Below, one piece after another: positions 39,619 to 50,678 of a DNA stretch of 64,000 nucleotides. The notes under the pieces are model-generated. The model saw nothing but the letters and a program-made list of their open reading frames with translations, was not told the origin of the DNA and did not search any database. Made by a program: the position numbers and the translations under genes. This DNA is from Aurantiochytrium sp. KH105 (lineage: Eukaryota; Sar; Bigyra; Thraustochytrida; Thraustochytriidae): assembly GCA_003116975.1 (NCBI GenBank), contig BGKB01000013.1:434001-498000 (forward strand). The letters run 5' to 3'. The number at the start of each line of letters is the position of its first letter. Positions within the stretch are counted from its first letter, which is position 1.

Positions 39619-42600
39619 ATGAGCGCCCGCGCGGCAGCGGTGACGCTGCGCAGCCTTGCGTTTGCGGCTGCAACCTCTCTGGTGCTTGCTGCGCAAGGTG
39701 CGCAGAATGCACTCGAGGTGCGACTTGAAGTGCCGTGGCCCACGCACAAGCTCTGGCCGCTACTCGAGGTAAGTTTCTTGCCGGCACAGAGCAGACAGAG
39801 CCTTACGTCTCGTTCGCCTCACGAGCTCGCCTCAATTTGCGCACGTGAAAAGGATGAATGCTAATGATGCGCTTGCGTTTCGTTCCAGACAAGCGAGGCA
39901 CTTGGCGAAGATAACGTCGTGTTTTGGGGCTTCGTTGACCAAGCTTGCAAGACCACCTGGGAAGGGACAGAGGTGAGCACGACATTGTCGCAGGCCGTCG
40001 ATCTTGCCTCGCGCATTTCGCAGACCGCATCAAACGATAGCACCGATTCTGCAGCGACCGTGGATGAATTCACCCGCGATCTGCTGCGATTGTCGCTGGA
40101 ACTCCGCGAATTTGCGCCCGCAATTGAACAACAACGGCAGCTCGGTCTTGCTCTGCGCGCTCTCACCAATGCCGGGGCCGATTTCCCTGATGATGGTCGG
40201 GCGTGGGTCGCACTCACGGTCCGTGGCAGCGGTCAAGGTACCATTGTTACCGACTTTGATAAGCTCCCAGCTGCGATTACCTCGCTCATGGAAGACCTTG
40301 CCAACCCTGCCGTGCAAGAACGCTGCAAGGCCAACGACAACAATGAGGAGAGTCGTCCAGGGCCCCTAGATATCTTTAATCAGGACCACGTGCATCCTCA
40401 ATCGTCCACATCGTCTGGCGCCGGGACGTCTGCAATTGCCATCTTGCACGGTATCCTCGGCCGCGCTGACTTTGTAGCTGCGCACCAAAAACTCTCCGAG
40501 GCCGTCGAATATCACAAAGATCTCGTCTATGTTGTGCGCCACATGCCTGGCGCAGATGCAGCACAGGATCCTCTGGCAATGAATCGAACGGCGCTCCAAG
40601 GCTTTGGTGTCGCACTCGACATCAAGAACATGGAGTATTTGACAGTAGATGATGATGGTGGTAACAAGGCGTCCGAAGAGAAACGGGATACATCCAGTGA
40701 AAGAGAGGCAGATCTCTCTTCACCTGTGGCCGGGATTCACTTTGACAAAATGATCGACCGCCTCCCTGAAAGCAAAGATGCTCTTGTGGATCTCCACACG
40801 GAGCTCGAGGGCGAGGCTCTCGAAGCTGCATCAAAGAGCGGAGAGCTTGCGCAAATCAAAGTTTGGGATATGGTGAATTTGGGTCTGCAAGCCACGGCCA
40901 AGGTCCTCGCAGACGCTGATCCGCTCAACCGCTGGGAAGATCTTTCACAGAATTTTCCATCGCGTGCGCGTGCCCTCATCAATATGCGTGTGCCAGATGG
41001 CTTGCTCGAGGAGGTGGAGCGCGCAGCTCGATCTCTCGAGGTTCCTGACGGCACGGTCCTCGTCAATGGCGTTTCTGTGGACGCCAAGTCTGAGTCGTTT
41101 AACATCTTCTCACTCATGGAGTCCATCCGAGCAGAGATCCGAGCCCGTGAGACTGCCAACGCAATCGTTTCCGGAGGTGGCGCGCTCATTGAACCCCTTG
41201 CCGTGCGCATGAGCAACGCCGGCGCCTCGGACAGCTCTGGTAAAACAAACGAGGCGGATGCAATGATTCGAGCCAGTGGGACCCGGGTCGATGTACGTGC
41301 CGACGCCAAAGGGGCTGTGATCTTTCTCAACAACATCGAAAAAGACAAAGCGTACGCGCGTTGGCCCGCCCAGCTCGAGGCTCTTTTGCAGCAGTCTTAC
41401 CAGCTGGCGCCAATCCGGAAAAATCTTCTTACAGCCATCTTGGTGATTGATCCGAGCACGCATGTTGGACGCAGCATGCTTCAGACAGCTTTTCTCGTTT
41501 TACAGCAACAAGTACCCGTGAGGGTTGGCTTCGTCTTTGCTCGAGAGCAAATTGGAAATGAAGGGAGTGGCGAGAAGGAGGGTACGGAGGAGGAGGATGT
41601 TTGTGGGGCACGTTGTTTTGTAGCGCTTTACCACGCAGCTGCAGCAGTAGATGGACGCCATGCGGCTTTGTTCTCTCTTTCTTCGCTCTCGCGTGCACCC
41701 GAAGGTACAATGAGCGTTAAAGATGCGGTTAATGTCTTTGCTCGCGCTCTCGCGTCCTTTCCCGGAGCCAAGTCAAGACGGTCCATCGCCGGGTACGAGT
41801 CCCTTGCACATGAATATCTCGCCAGGGGCCATAGCGAGACAAAAGCTACCTTTGAACAAATGGAAAAATTTGCTCGCAGCAAGGGGCTCACTGTCCCAAG
41901 CTGGACGCTCAATGGACTGTTTTACGAAGGTTCTGCCGACTTCCAGTCGCAACTCGTTCAAGAAGCCTTTCGGGAGCAGCGAATTCTCATGTACCAGGTG
42001 CATCTTCGGCGTATCACATCATCAACAAACGTGCTCAAATATATGCTGGAGCATGGCCAGGCCATTCCGCGTTACAACCGCGCGGTGTTTCAAGAAACAG
42101 CCGAGTCCGCGTTCTTGCCAATTCCCGCAGACCTTGTGGGCGAAAATACGGCGATTCATTATATGTTGGACTCCAAGACTGCCGATGTGACCGTCTTTCT
42201 CGCTCTGAATGAAGCTTCAATGATAACATCGCAGGGAAGGTCCCTCCTTCGTTCGCTCGTGGCCTTTACGGAAAGCAAACCATCGAGAACGCGGATTGCG
42301 GTGCTTCCCGTGGATTTAAGTGAAGGCGACGCACCATCTCAGCTTGCGGCGCTCTTGCACGCTCTCCGCACTGACGACTTGGACGCTGTGGATGCGCTCT
42401 TGTCTGATGACACGGGGGCCGCCGAGCCGGCGCGCGTGGCGGAAGCATGGATGGCAACCTTGAGCGCTCAGGTCGCATCTTGGAAGGGGCTTCAGCCACT
42501 GAATGTTGTCTTCAATGGCCGAGTTATTGCGGCCGCCTCACCTAGCGTGACCATGACGGTCGAAGATTTTGATTTGGCGGTATCTCATGAACGCAAGATA

Positions 42601-44535
42601 CGCGCCGACTTTGTGCGCTCGGCGCTTGGTTCGACACGTGCGACACCTGACGCAATCATGCAGCTCTCACCACTCGTGGCCGGCCAAGCAAGTTCTCCGC
42701 GGAGAAAACTCCCAATGATAAATATGCGCAAACACTTTCCGGGTCTCTGCTACTCGTCTACGACGGGGAGCACGAACAATGCGCAGACGCTCACTATCCA
42801 GGCTGTAATCGATCCGCTTTCTGAGGCCGCGCCGCGCGTTTCAGCAATTGTGAGACTGCTTCGGGACAAACTTGGTGCCCATGTTGATCTTGTCTTCACC
42901 CCCAAACCTTCGATTTCGGCATTCCCTCTGTCAAGCTACTTTCGCTTCCTGGCATCCAACAATGAGCCGGATCCGGCCCTCGGGGGCATCTATCCTGCCG
43001 ATGAACAGCTGGCGGTTCGCTTCTATGGCATGCCTCAGGAGCAGCTGCTTACGTTAAAGGTATACACTCCTGAGCCCTGGATTGTCTACCCGACCTACAC
43101 GGCAGGGCTCGACACCGACAACATTCGCCTTTCTCGGGCGGAGAGCCGACGTTCGACCGTGACATTTGCTTTGAGCAAACTTCTCGTCACCGGCCACTGC
43201 GTGGACGAGCAAGTGGGGTCGCCTCCTGCAGGCCTTCAGATTGAGCTGCAGCCTCTCTACCCGCGAGACGCGGTGGCTTCCGATACTTTGGTGATGCAAA
43301 ACCTGGGCTATATGCAATTGCAAGCTGGACCGGGACTGTGGGAGCTAGGACTCGCCAAAGGACCCTCGAGAGACATTTTTTCCTTGCACCAGGAGCATGA
43401 CACGCGACAGGGGTCGACTTGGGTCGCTTTGCGCAGCTTCACGAGCGCGCCCCTTTCGCTCCAGGCAGCACGCCGCCCTGGGCATGAAACAGACTCTCTT
43501 CTCGCCTCAATGGAAACCCTTGATGGGGAGATGGGGCCCACGAGTGCCACACGCGCCGCGCAAGCACTCGGTCTGGGCCAAAACCCATTGTCGTGGCTCT
43601 TTGATGCCGCGCGCCGGCTGTTGGGCATGGAGACATCGCCAACACCCGTTGCGCCGATTGATGGGACCGCTATTGGAACAAAGTCAGGCGGCACGAATGA
43701 AACAATTCACGTATTCTCGCTCGCATCCGGAGCGCTCTATGAGCGCTTTCTCCGCATCATGATGGTGAGCGTGACGAAGGCGACGCAGAATCCGGTGAAG
43801 TTCTGGCTGATCGAGAACTTTTTATCGCCTGATTTCAAAGCAGGTCTTGGAGCGCTCCAGAACGAGTACGGATTTGAGGTTGCCCTCGTCACGTACAAGT
43901 GGCCGCACTGGTTGCGGCGACAAACTGAAAAGCAGCGCATCATTTGGGGCTACAAAATACTCTTTCTCGATGTTCTCTTTCCTCTTGATGTGCCCAAGGT
44001 CATCTATGTGGACGCGGATCAGGTTGTGCGTGCTGATCTCAAGGAACTTTGGGACATGGATCTCGAAGGCAAACCGTACGGCTACACTCCATTTTGTACG
44101 TCTCGCGAAGAAACGTTGGGATTTCAGTTCTGGCGGTCTGGGTACTGGAAGGATCATCTTCGCGGAAATCCGTATCATATTTCCGCACTTTACGTCGTAG
44201 ATTTACAGCGTTTCCGCCATATGATGGTCGGAGATCGCTTGCGCGCAGTGTATGACCAGCTCAGCCGGGACCCGAACTCCCTGAGCAATCTTGACCAGGA
44301 TCTTCCCAATTATGCGCAGCACATGGTACCTATATTCTCGCTCCCGCAAGAATGGCTGTGGTGCGAAAGTTGGTGCTCGGACGAGTCGAAGCGTACTGCC
44401 AAGACGATTGATCTTTGCAACAACCCCTTGCATAAGGAACCAAAGCTTGACATGGCCAAGCGCGTCATCTCGGGTGAGCTCTTCCCACAAAGCTGGGTCG
44501 AACTCGATGCTGAGATAAAACATGTACTCGTCTAA
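39619..44535 (+). CDS. UGGT: UDP-glucose:glycoprotein glucosyltransferase, two exons
   Basis: Exon 1 39619-39768 encodes a signal peptide (MSARAAAVTLRSLAFAAATSLVLAAQG) and ALEVRLEVPWPTHKLWPLLE. A 120-nt intron (GTAAGT..TTCCAG, phase 0) joins it to exon 2 39889-44535 (TSEALGEDNVVFWGFVD); total 1598 aa, the usual UGGT length. The long N-terminal half has thioredoxin-like repeats that sense misfolded glycoproteins. The GT24 catalytic domain starts near residue 1320 (HVFSLASGALYERFLRIMM) and contains VIYVDADQVVRADLKELW, YCxx-type PFCTSREE, NLDQDLPN and PQEWLWCESWC. The enzyme reglucosylates unfolded N-glycoproteins in the ER for calnexin/calreticulin re-binding. It ends EIKHVLV with no visible KDEL/HDEL signal, unlike most relatives. 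Confidence 0.97.
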
Positions 44536-44619
44536 ATAATAGAAATTGTCGGGCCCGCTCTGCCAGCATATACTACATCAAAAAGTACAACCGGAAATTC
44601 TGAGGTTACTCTTTCATTT

Positions 44620-45294
44620 TTACGTATTAATGACATCAAGCGTGACATCCGCAGGGCCGCTCTCCGGGGGCGGCGCGGGGGAAGATGCGGACGCAGGCGC
44701 GGACGTCTCGTCAAAATGTTCGGCAACGGCCCGTCCAACCGCAATGCGCAGGGCAGCAGAGTCGTCACGATGTTTTCCAAAGGCATCGTCAATGGTTTGC
44801 ATAAAGCTTCGTATCCTTTCTGCGTCAGCTTCGCCAGCGCGCTGTTGCATAAAAGCTGTGATGAGCGCATTGGCGCCATTGAAACAATGTAAATAAACCT
44901 CCTCGCCGCGCGTATTGACCTTTCTGGCACCGCCCAAGACTGGACCTGTACGACTCCGACTTCTGTTGTGCCGGCTCGGTTTGCTTTCCGCGGCAGAGAA
45001 CTTCACCTTGGAGAGACCTTTTGTACGAACCAAAAGGTTAGAGTCTCTCTCATGTGGCATTGTTGGCGAAATGAAGCTCACTCATTAATTGACCGACATT
45101 CTGACTATACCTTACGTACCTGCTTCGCCAAGCTCGCCGCCAAACTGGAAAAAGCTGCGGACCAGCCCGGAAAGAGCATCGGGATTCTTTTCACCTTGCC
45201 ATTGTCGAATGAGGTCAAAGAGGCACACATGCGAGCTCGCATTCAGAACGCTCACACGTTTCACAATCTGCAATAATGTATTCGTATCAGGCAA
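44620..45294 (-). CDS. Longin-fold-like small protein, at least two exons, 5' end unresolved
   Basis: Exon 44620-45017 joins in frame to an upstream exon ending at 45120 across a 102-nt intron (GTACGT..ACAAAAG, with CTCTAAC branch site). The upstream exon is open back to 45294, but that codon is TTG. An acceptor-like TTGCAG just before IVKRVSVLNASSHVCLF suggests a further tiny first exon that I could not locate. The joined protein reads SVLNASSHVCLFDL, VRSFFQFGGELG, VYLHCFNGANALITAFMQQ and IRSFMQTIDDAFG. This pattern of beta strands, hydrophobic helix and a terminal DxxFG helix resembles longin-type domains (AP sigma, FUZ/MON1-like). The C-terminus is an Ala/Pro/Ser tail. Family assignment is tentative; a vesicle-trafficking role is inference. 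Confidence 0.6.
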
Positions 45295-46098
45295 GGTCTC
45301 ACAGTACGGTCAAGGTGATAAAGAGTGAAGTTTGGAGCGTGCAAGAGCAAGTCAGTCTGTTAGTAAGCCGTTGTCCCTCGAGGCAGGCATTGCTGACGCG
45401 AGCAAGAGTAGCTCTCGCAGACTTCTCTTGCCTAGCATGGCCCGCCATCAAGCAAGCAAGCAAGCAATCTAACTGCGTTTCTCTCTCTTCTCCAGCAAGC
45501 AAGCTCTTTCTTGAGTTCTTTTTTGCTACAACAACAGAGGTGTGTCTCCCTACGCAGCTGTTTCTGGCGCCTGGTGCGACTCCGGCTAGCCGGCCGCGCT
45601 CACTCGCTCGCTCTCTCGCCCGCTCTCTCACCTACGACCATGATCTCTGCGCGACTTTTATTGCCGTTTTGGTGCCTCGGTGAACTTCAAGTGAACGTTC
45701 AACTTTAGCAAGGCTGCTGTGATCACCTGCTTTTCCGATGCCCCCTTTGATTGGGACGGCGAGAAAAGACATGATTCGGGTTAGAAGCAAGACCGCTAAC
45801 TTGAAGAGCCCTTGCCCAACGGTGATCGAGATTAACTCATCGACGGACCTAAAAGCGTAAAAGCTTCACAACGAGCCAGATCCACGTTTGTTCTTTTTCA
45901 TTGCAAAATTCCAAGAAAATCATCTCTGGAGGCTCAAGTCTCCAGTCCAGCCACACGACGCAAGTGGCGAGAGTTGCATTGACAAGTGAACTGAAAAGGC
46001 GATACTTTACCAAGCAAGGACCATGAATAAAAAAAAATATACTTTTTGTTGCTGTTGAAGCCTTGTGGGTCCCGGCGGCCAGCCAAGGAAGACTGAAT
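45295..46098. other. Gap 5' of the longin-like gene
   Basis: Probably contains the missing first exon and promoter of the longin-like gene and the 3' flank of the transporter gene. (CAAG)n lies at about 45449-45468. No confident gene. Confidence 0.5.
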
Positions 46099-48624
46099 CT
46101 AAACATTGACGAGGCGGGTCTCGTCGTTGTCTTCAGGGTCGAGCCTGGAGACCATCGCATATCGAGGCTGTCCAAAATTCTGCCTGTTGAGCTCAAAAAA
46201 CTCCTGGAAAGCCACCTGCAGAGATTTTGCTGCGCCAAGCAAAACAGTCCGACTGCAAAGTGCAGTCATGAGACGTTCCGCGTTGCCTGCATCGCCATCC
46301 TCGAGCTGGGCCTGTTTCACGGCGAGTAGAGACATTTGCGGCGGCCTAAACATGGAGCATACTGAGGCCTTTTCAAGTGTTGCAGAGACGAAGAACAAGT
46401 TCGTACAGACTTCTTCAGAAACCGCACGGCAGGTTTCCTCTGAAATGGTGGTCCAGTCCACCAAGCTCATGAGACGCCATACCTCGCTTTCCATTCTCGT
46501 CACGAGTGCGAGAGCATCCGAATACCACGCCGTTGGCTCGTCAAAGCGAGACTCGTGGGCGGCACCTTTGAGAAGTTTGGTTCCACGCGCACGCGACTCA
46601 TGCCAGATGTCCCAAAACGTTGCATCAAGGGCATATTCAGGAATCGCGTTCGGATCAAGGGTGCGAAAGTAGCCGCTCTGCACAATGTGTAGCAGGTCAT
46701 GCAGCGAGCGGACCAAGAGACGCTTGAGAGACGACTTGGCCGACACTTTGGAAATAATGGGACAAAAAAGGGCACCAAAGACGCAACCCACCACGATTGC
46801 CATCGTCATAATACCAGCAGACTCCCAAAATCCCTGGTAAACCTCATTCACGCCGTGAAGCTCAAAGGTGCCGGTGATAGTCACAATTGCATACACTTTG
46901 ACAATCGAGTACCGCTGGTAGTCCGGAGCTAGGACATGGTATACGTAGAAAGGAAGCGACAAAAGCATGAGTGACCATCCCTGAAGCGCCGGTGTCTCGA
47001 AGCTGCCCGTGGAAATGAATGTAGGGGCGCAGGCGATGAGCCAGGCCACGCACGCTGCGGCAAAACCCATGACTGACCCAACAGCGCGATCGTATGTTCG
47101 CTTAAGGCAAGCGCCTAAATACATTTGACGGAGCACCGATTGCAGGGCATGAAGACCATTTACAATGGCGTTGACACCAATGACGGGAGCCAGTCCAGCG
47201 CCAAAGACGAGTGCTACAAAGAGGGTAGAAGACAGGGCGCCCTTGAGCGCAGCTGCAAAGGTCTGCGTCGAGGCAAAGTCTCGAAGACATGTCTCCAGAC
47301 GTTCCAGGAGAGTTTGCTTTCTCGAAGTGCGGAAGAAAGAATGCTTGGCGGATCTGCGCCCAAAAATGACTGTCTCCTTCCAGTCCTCAAAATTCCAGTC
47401 TGCGTGAGCTGCTGCCTCTTGGTCTTCGTTTGCTGTAGGAAAATGTTCAAAGATCTTCACCATGCGCGTCCCCGTGAGCCAGGCAATGCTAATCAAACTA
47501 TCCTCGCTAACCGATGGCGACGGCGATGCAGCAAGACTCGCGCAGGCCTTGTTCGCGCGTTCCACGCAGTCCGCAATGTCCGAGGCCATGACCTTTTCAG
47601 CCTCAAGCACCTGGCAGACGCTGTGCATGAGCTCCTCCATGTGTTCCCAAGACGCAGACGTGCGTTCTGAACCAAGCAGGCCGGCAGCAACGCGCTCAAA
47701 GGAAATCGCAAGACGCGTAATCTGCCAAAGGGCGCGATACGAGGCTAAGATCTTCATGCCCGATCCATCAAAGCTCCAACGACACTCGCTCACGCTCGCA
47801 TTTGCGAAGGAGCCAAGTTTGACGATATTTTGTCGCAAGTCCGAATGTTGGGCCTCGCTTGATTTGTTTTCCTCAAGAGCAGCGGCTTTTGCCTTGGCAG
47901 CTTCTTCAAGGTGTACATTTGAGGATGCCGACGCTGGTGCCGGTGCATCGTCGCAGACGACTTCGATTTGACCTCCCCGTGCCAGCGTGCAAGCGTGGCG
48001 GAGTCTTTCGGCCAGTTGTCGCCGCACGCGGCACTCTAGAGCAGCGTATGCAGATCGCGCGGTCCATGGGAAGACCAGGAGAGCAGGAAGAACAACAGCA
48101 ACGATTCCAATGGAGAAGGACGCAATGATCTCGGTCATGTAGACGAGCAGTTCGTTCACGGGTACGTAGCCGAGTTCCGCGGCATACAGATAGCCGGAAA
48201 GCGAGATCGAGTTCATGAGAATGACGGTAATGGCGCCGGGGATTTTCTGCTGCGGTGCCTTTTCGTCGCACTGAAAGAGAAAGGCAAGAAAGCATTGCGC
48301 GAACATGACGATGATGAAACCTGCCATCGAGTCGTTGACGAGCAATGCGCATGCCAGGCCGACAAAAACGGCGGGGAGACAGAGCACCAGCGCCGCTGCG
48401 GTCTGCGTGACGTCGCCCACGCTCATGCTCGCGTCCGGCTTAAGCGAGAGAATGAGCGCCACAACCGGCACATAGATGACCGTGCTCCCCAGCAGGTCGA
48501 CCACCTGCGGCACAAAGGTGGGCACGAGCGTGAGCAGCAGCATGACGACCCGCCTCATCCTCATCTTCCCCCGCAGGCCGAGCTGCGCCCGCCCCGCTCG
48601 CGCGGCCGCGCGCTTGGCCCGCAT
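46099..48624 (-). CDS. FUSC / aromatic-acid-exporter-like membrane transporter
   Basis: 841 aa. A basic N-terminus (start 48624; Met21 is an alternative) leads into about six TM segments (residues about 25-200, for example VVMLLLTLVPTFVPQVVDLLG and IIASFSIGIVAVVLPALLVF). A hydrophilic region of about 260 residues follows, then a second TM cluster at about 470-640 (LFVALVFGAGLAPVIGVNAI, MGFAAACVAWLIACAP, AGIMTMAIVVGCVFGALFCP) and a cytosolic helical C-terminus. This 6+loop+6 plan is that of the FUSC/ArAE/DUF2422 group, which includes bacterial aromatic-acid exporters and plant ALMT anion channels. The substrate is unknown; organic-anion export is inference. Confidence 0.82.
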   Translation of the reverse strand: MRAKRAAARAGRAQLGLRGKMRMRRVVMLLLTLVPTFVPQVVDLLGSTVIYVPVVALILSLKPDASMSVGDVTQTAAALVLCLPAVFVGLACALLVNDSMAGFIIVMFAQCFLAFLFQCDEKAPQQKIPGAITVILMNSISLSGYLYAAELGYVPVNELLVYMTEIIASFSIGIVAVVLPALLVFPWTARSAYAALECRVRRQLAERLRHACTLARGGQIEVVCDDAPAPASASSNVHLEEAAKAKAAALEENKSSEAQHSDLRQNIVKLGSFANASVSECRWSFDGSGMKILASYRALWQITRLAISFERVAAGLLGSERTSASWEHMEELMHSVCQVLEAEKVMASDIADCVERANKACASLAASPSPSVSEDSLISIAWLTGTRMVKIFEHFPTANEDQEAAAHADWNFEDWKETVIFGRRSAKHSFFRTSRKQTLLERLETCLRDFASTQTFAAALKGALSSTLFVALVFGAGLAPVIGVNAIVNGLHALQSVLRQMYLGACLKRTYDRAVGSVMGFAAACVAWLIACAPTFISTGSFETPALQGWSLMLLSLPFYVYHVLAPDYQRYSIVKVYAIVTITGTFELHGVNEVYQGFWESAGIMTMAIVVGCVFGALFCPIISKVSAKSSLKRLLVRSLHDLLHIVQSGYFRTLDPNAIPEYALDATFWDIWHESRARGTKLLKGAAHESRFDEPTAWYSDALALVTRMESEVWRLMSLVDWTTISEETCRAVSEEVCTNLFFVSATLEKASVCSMFRPPQMSLLAVKQAQLEDGDAGNAERLMTALCSRTVLLGAAKSLQVAFQEFFELNRQNFGQPRYAMVSRLDPEDNDETRLVNV

Positions 48625-49186
48625 GCTGCCCGCCCGCCCGCCCTGCCCCGCGCCGGCCCTCGCTCGCTTTTCCGGTCTGCTCGCCGCTCGTTGCGCCGAG
48701 CGAATTCAAAAAGAGTCCTCCTTTCGCAGCCCGTGCATGGTGCAGGGGCGCCCCATGTGCGACCTCCGCGCAGCCTGCATCCATGCTCGCAGCCCGGCGA
48801 TTCGATCCTCTCTTTCAGCCCGCCGGTCTCGGAGCCGCAGCCGCATTCGCTTCCGGCGCGGTTCATTCCGGGAACGGGCCCTGCGCGGCCAGCTGCGGCT
48901 GCGGCTGCGGCTCGTGTCGGCGCTCGGGAAGGCGTGGATGTCGGGCGGCGACGAAACCCTCGCGGCGCGGGTTCCTGGGCCTCGGCGGGGGTAAGGAGGC
49001 AAGGGAAGAGAATGACATGCATGCGTGAGGGAAAAGGCGTCCCAGCCCGGGCTCGAGAGCGCGCAGACCCCGAACGAAGGCGCAGCGCAGCGCAGGCAGC
49101 GCAGCGCAAGGCACGGCAGGCAGCTGCGGCGCGCGGGAGAGGGCAAGGGGGGGGGGGAGAGCGCCGCTGCGCGCGTCGCGGCCGAC
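48625..49186. promoter_or_regulatory. Divergent promoter (transporter / nitronate monooxygenase)
   Basis: About 560 GC-rich bases between the two start codons, with GCAGCGCAGCGCAG repeats at about 49078-49105 and a G run at about 49149-49158. Frames on both strands are GC artefacts. Confidence 0.5.
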
Positions 49187-50326
49187 ATGGACGCTCTCCT
49201 GCAGCGGTGGGCGCGCCTGCCGGTGGTGCTGGCGCCCATGGCGGGCGTCTCGACGCCGGCGCTCGTGGCTGCAGCGGCTCGCGCGGGCGTCGTCGGGTTC
49301 CATGGAGGCGCCTTCCAGGCCCCGAGCGATCTTGGGAAGACCATTGACACGATCCGGGAGCTCGCGGGGAGCGGGGCTGGCCGTGAAAGCTTTGGGGTCA
49401 ACCTCTTCGCGCTCTACGACACGGAGAAAGATCCGAACTTCGAAGCGCGGGTGAAAGCTGCGCACGAACACCTCGAGCCGCTTTATGCCCGTGCAGGGGT
49501 GGAGATGCCGGCATTAGGCTCTATCAAGCCCTCGCAGCCCATGCTCCGCGAACAACTCGAGATACTCATTGCAAAAAAGGTGCCGGCTTTCTCATTCTGC
49601 TTTGGGAGGATCGATCCCGAGGACATTGCCCGATTGCAGGAGAATGGGACTTTGGTCTTTGGCACCGCAACCTCTGTTGCCGAAGCGCAGCTTCTTGAAA
49701 AAGACGGTGTCGATGCCATTATTGCGCAAGGTGCCGAAGCAGGAGGCCATCGTGGATCGTTCCTGCCCGAAAGCTCGCTTGTGGGGACCATGAGTCTCGT
49801 ACCGCAAATCGTGGACAATGTTTCAATCCCCGTGCTAGCGGCTGGAGGGATTGCTGATGCTCGTGGTGTGGCAGCGGCTCGCTGTCTCGGCGCGCGTGCG
49901 GCGTGCATGGGCACAGCTTTCTTAACGAGTGCCGACTCGGAAGCTGATGGCGAGCACAAGAAGTGTATTCTTGCCAGCGCCGAGACAGACACTGTCTGCA
50001 CGGACGTTTTCTCTGGCCGCGCGGCCCGTAGCCTCATTAACGAATACGTTGAAAAGTACGACGAAGGCTTGGCTTCCTCGAATCACAACAAGGCGCGAGT
50101 CATGGATCAACGAGCGAACGTGGCGCCCTACCCGGCGCAGCAATCTCTCGCAGGGCCGCTCAAGAAGGCTTGCGTACAGCATGATGCAGGAACGGATGCA
50201 GAGAGCAATCAGATGCATCTTCGGAGCATGTGGAGTGGGCAGAGTCCGCGATTGTGCACGGAAGACTCGGTGCAGGCCATCGTCGACCGCATTTCCACCA
50301 GACTCGAAGGTTTTCAGCCCGTTTAG
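49187..50326 (+). CDS. Nitronate monooxygenase (2-nitropropane dioxygenase family)
   Basis: 379 aa from the ATG at 49187 (MDALLQRWARLPVVLAPMAG); the longer open frame begins only at a GTG. TIM-barrel FMN enzyme: LPVVLAPMAGVSTPALVAAAARAG (start of barrel), SFGVNLFALY, FCFGRIDPEDI, IIAQGAEAGGHRGSF with the catalytic His, and IPVLAAGGIADARGVAAARCLGARAACMGTAFL binding the FMN phosphate. NMOs oxidise toxic alkyl nitronates such as propionate-3-nitronate to aldehydes and nitrite. All main motifs are intact. Family is firm, substrate inferred. Such genes are patchy in eukaryotes and common in bacteria and fungi. Confidence 0.95.
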   Translation: MDALLQRWARLPVVLAPMAGVSTPALVAAAARAGVVGFHGGAFQAPSDLGKTIDTIRELAGSGAGRESFGVNLFALYDTEKDPNFEARVKAAHEHLEPLYARAGVEMPALGSIKPSQPMLREQLEILIAKKVPAFSFCFGRIDPEDIARLQENGTLVFGTATSVAEAQLLEKDGVDAIIAQGAEAGGHRGSFLPESSLVGTMSLVPQIVDNVSIPVLAAGGIADARGVAAARCLGARAACMGTAFLTSADSEADGEHKKCILASAETDTVCTDVFSGRAARSLINEYVEKYDEGLASSNHNKARVMDQRANVAPYPAQQSLAGPLKKACVQHDAGTDAESNQMHLRSMWSGQSPRLCTEDSVQAIVDRISTRLEGFQPV

Positions 50327-50678
50327 AATTTTTAAACTTATTTTTCTTTATGATACTTTACAACATCAACATATCCTGCACAAGGGCGGCTCGAAGCGTC
50401 TGCGAGTCAGCATGTGCTGGTCCGTGGATAATGTATCTGGCATTGGGTTTTCCTGGGCCCCAGTCATGCTAGCCTGGTGATTTACACTTCTGTCTGGATT
50501 ACATTCGCGTCCAGATTATGCCTGTCTCTAGAACGCACCTGAATCTAGAACAGCGCATACGTCTGGATCGCGTCTGTGTCTAGATCGCGCGCACGTGGCA
50601 CTTGTCTTGGCCTCTATCTAACATCCCTTGCGAGACGATACGATACGAGCTGAGCTGACTTGCTGGACTACAACGAAA
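50327..50678. other. Convergent 3' gap (NMO / coiled-coil gene)
   Basis: About 350 bases. The right two-thirds hold a 17-nt tandem repeat. No gene. Confidence 0.6.
50493..50595. repeat. Degenerate 17-nt tandem repeat, 6 units
   Basis: An octamer of the form TCTRGAWY begins at 50493, 50510, 50527, 50544, 50562 and 50579 (spacings 17, 17, 17, 18, 17). It reads TCTGGATT, TCCAGATT, TCTAGAAC, TCTAGAAC, TCTGGATC and TCTAGATC, while the rest of each unit has diverged. Confidence 0.82.
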
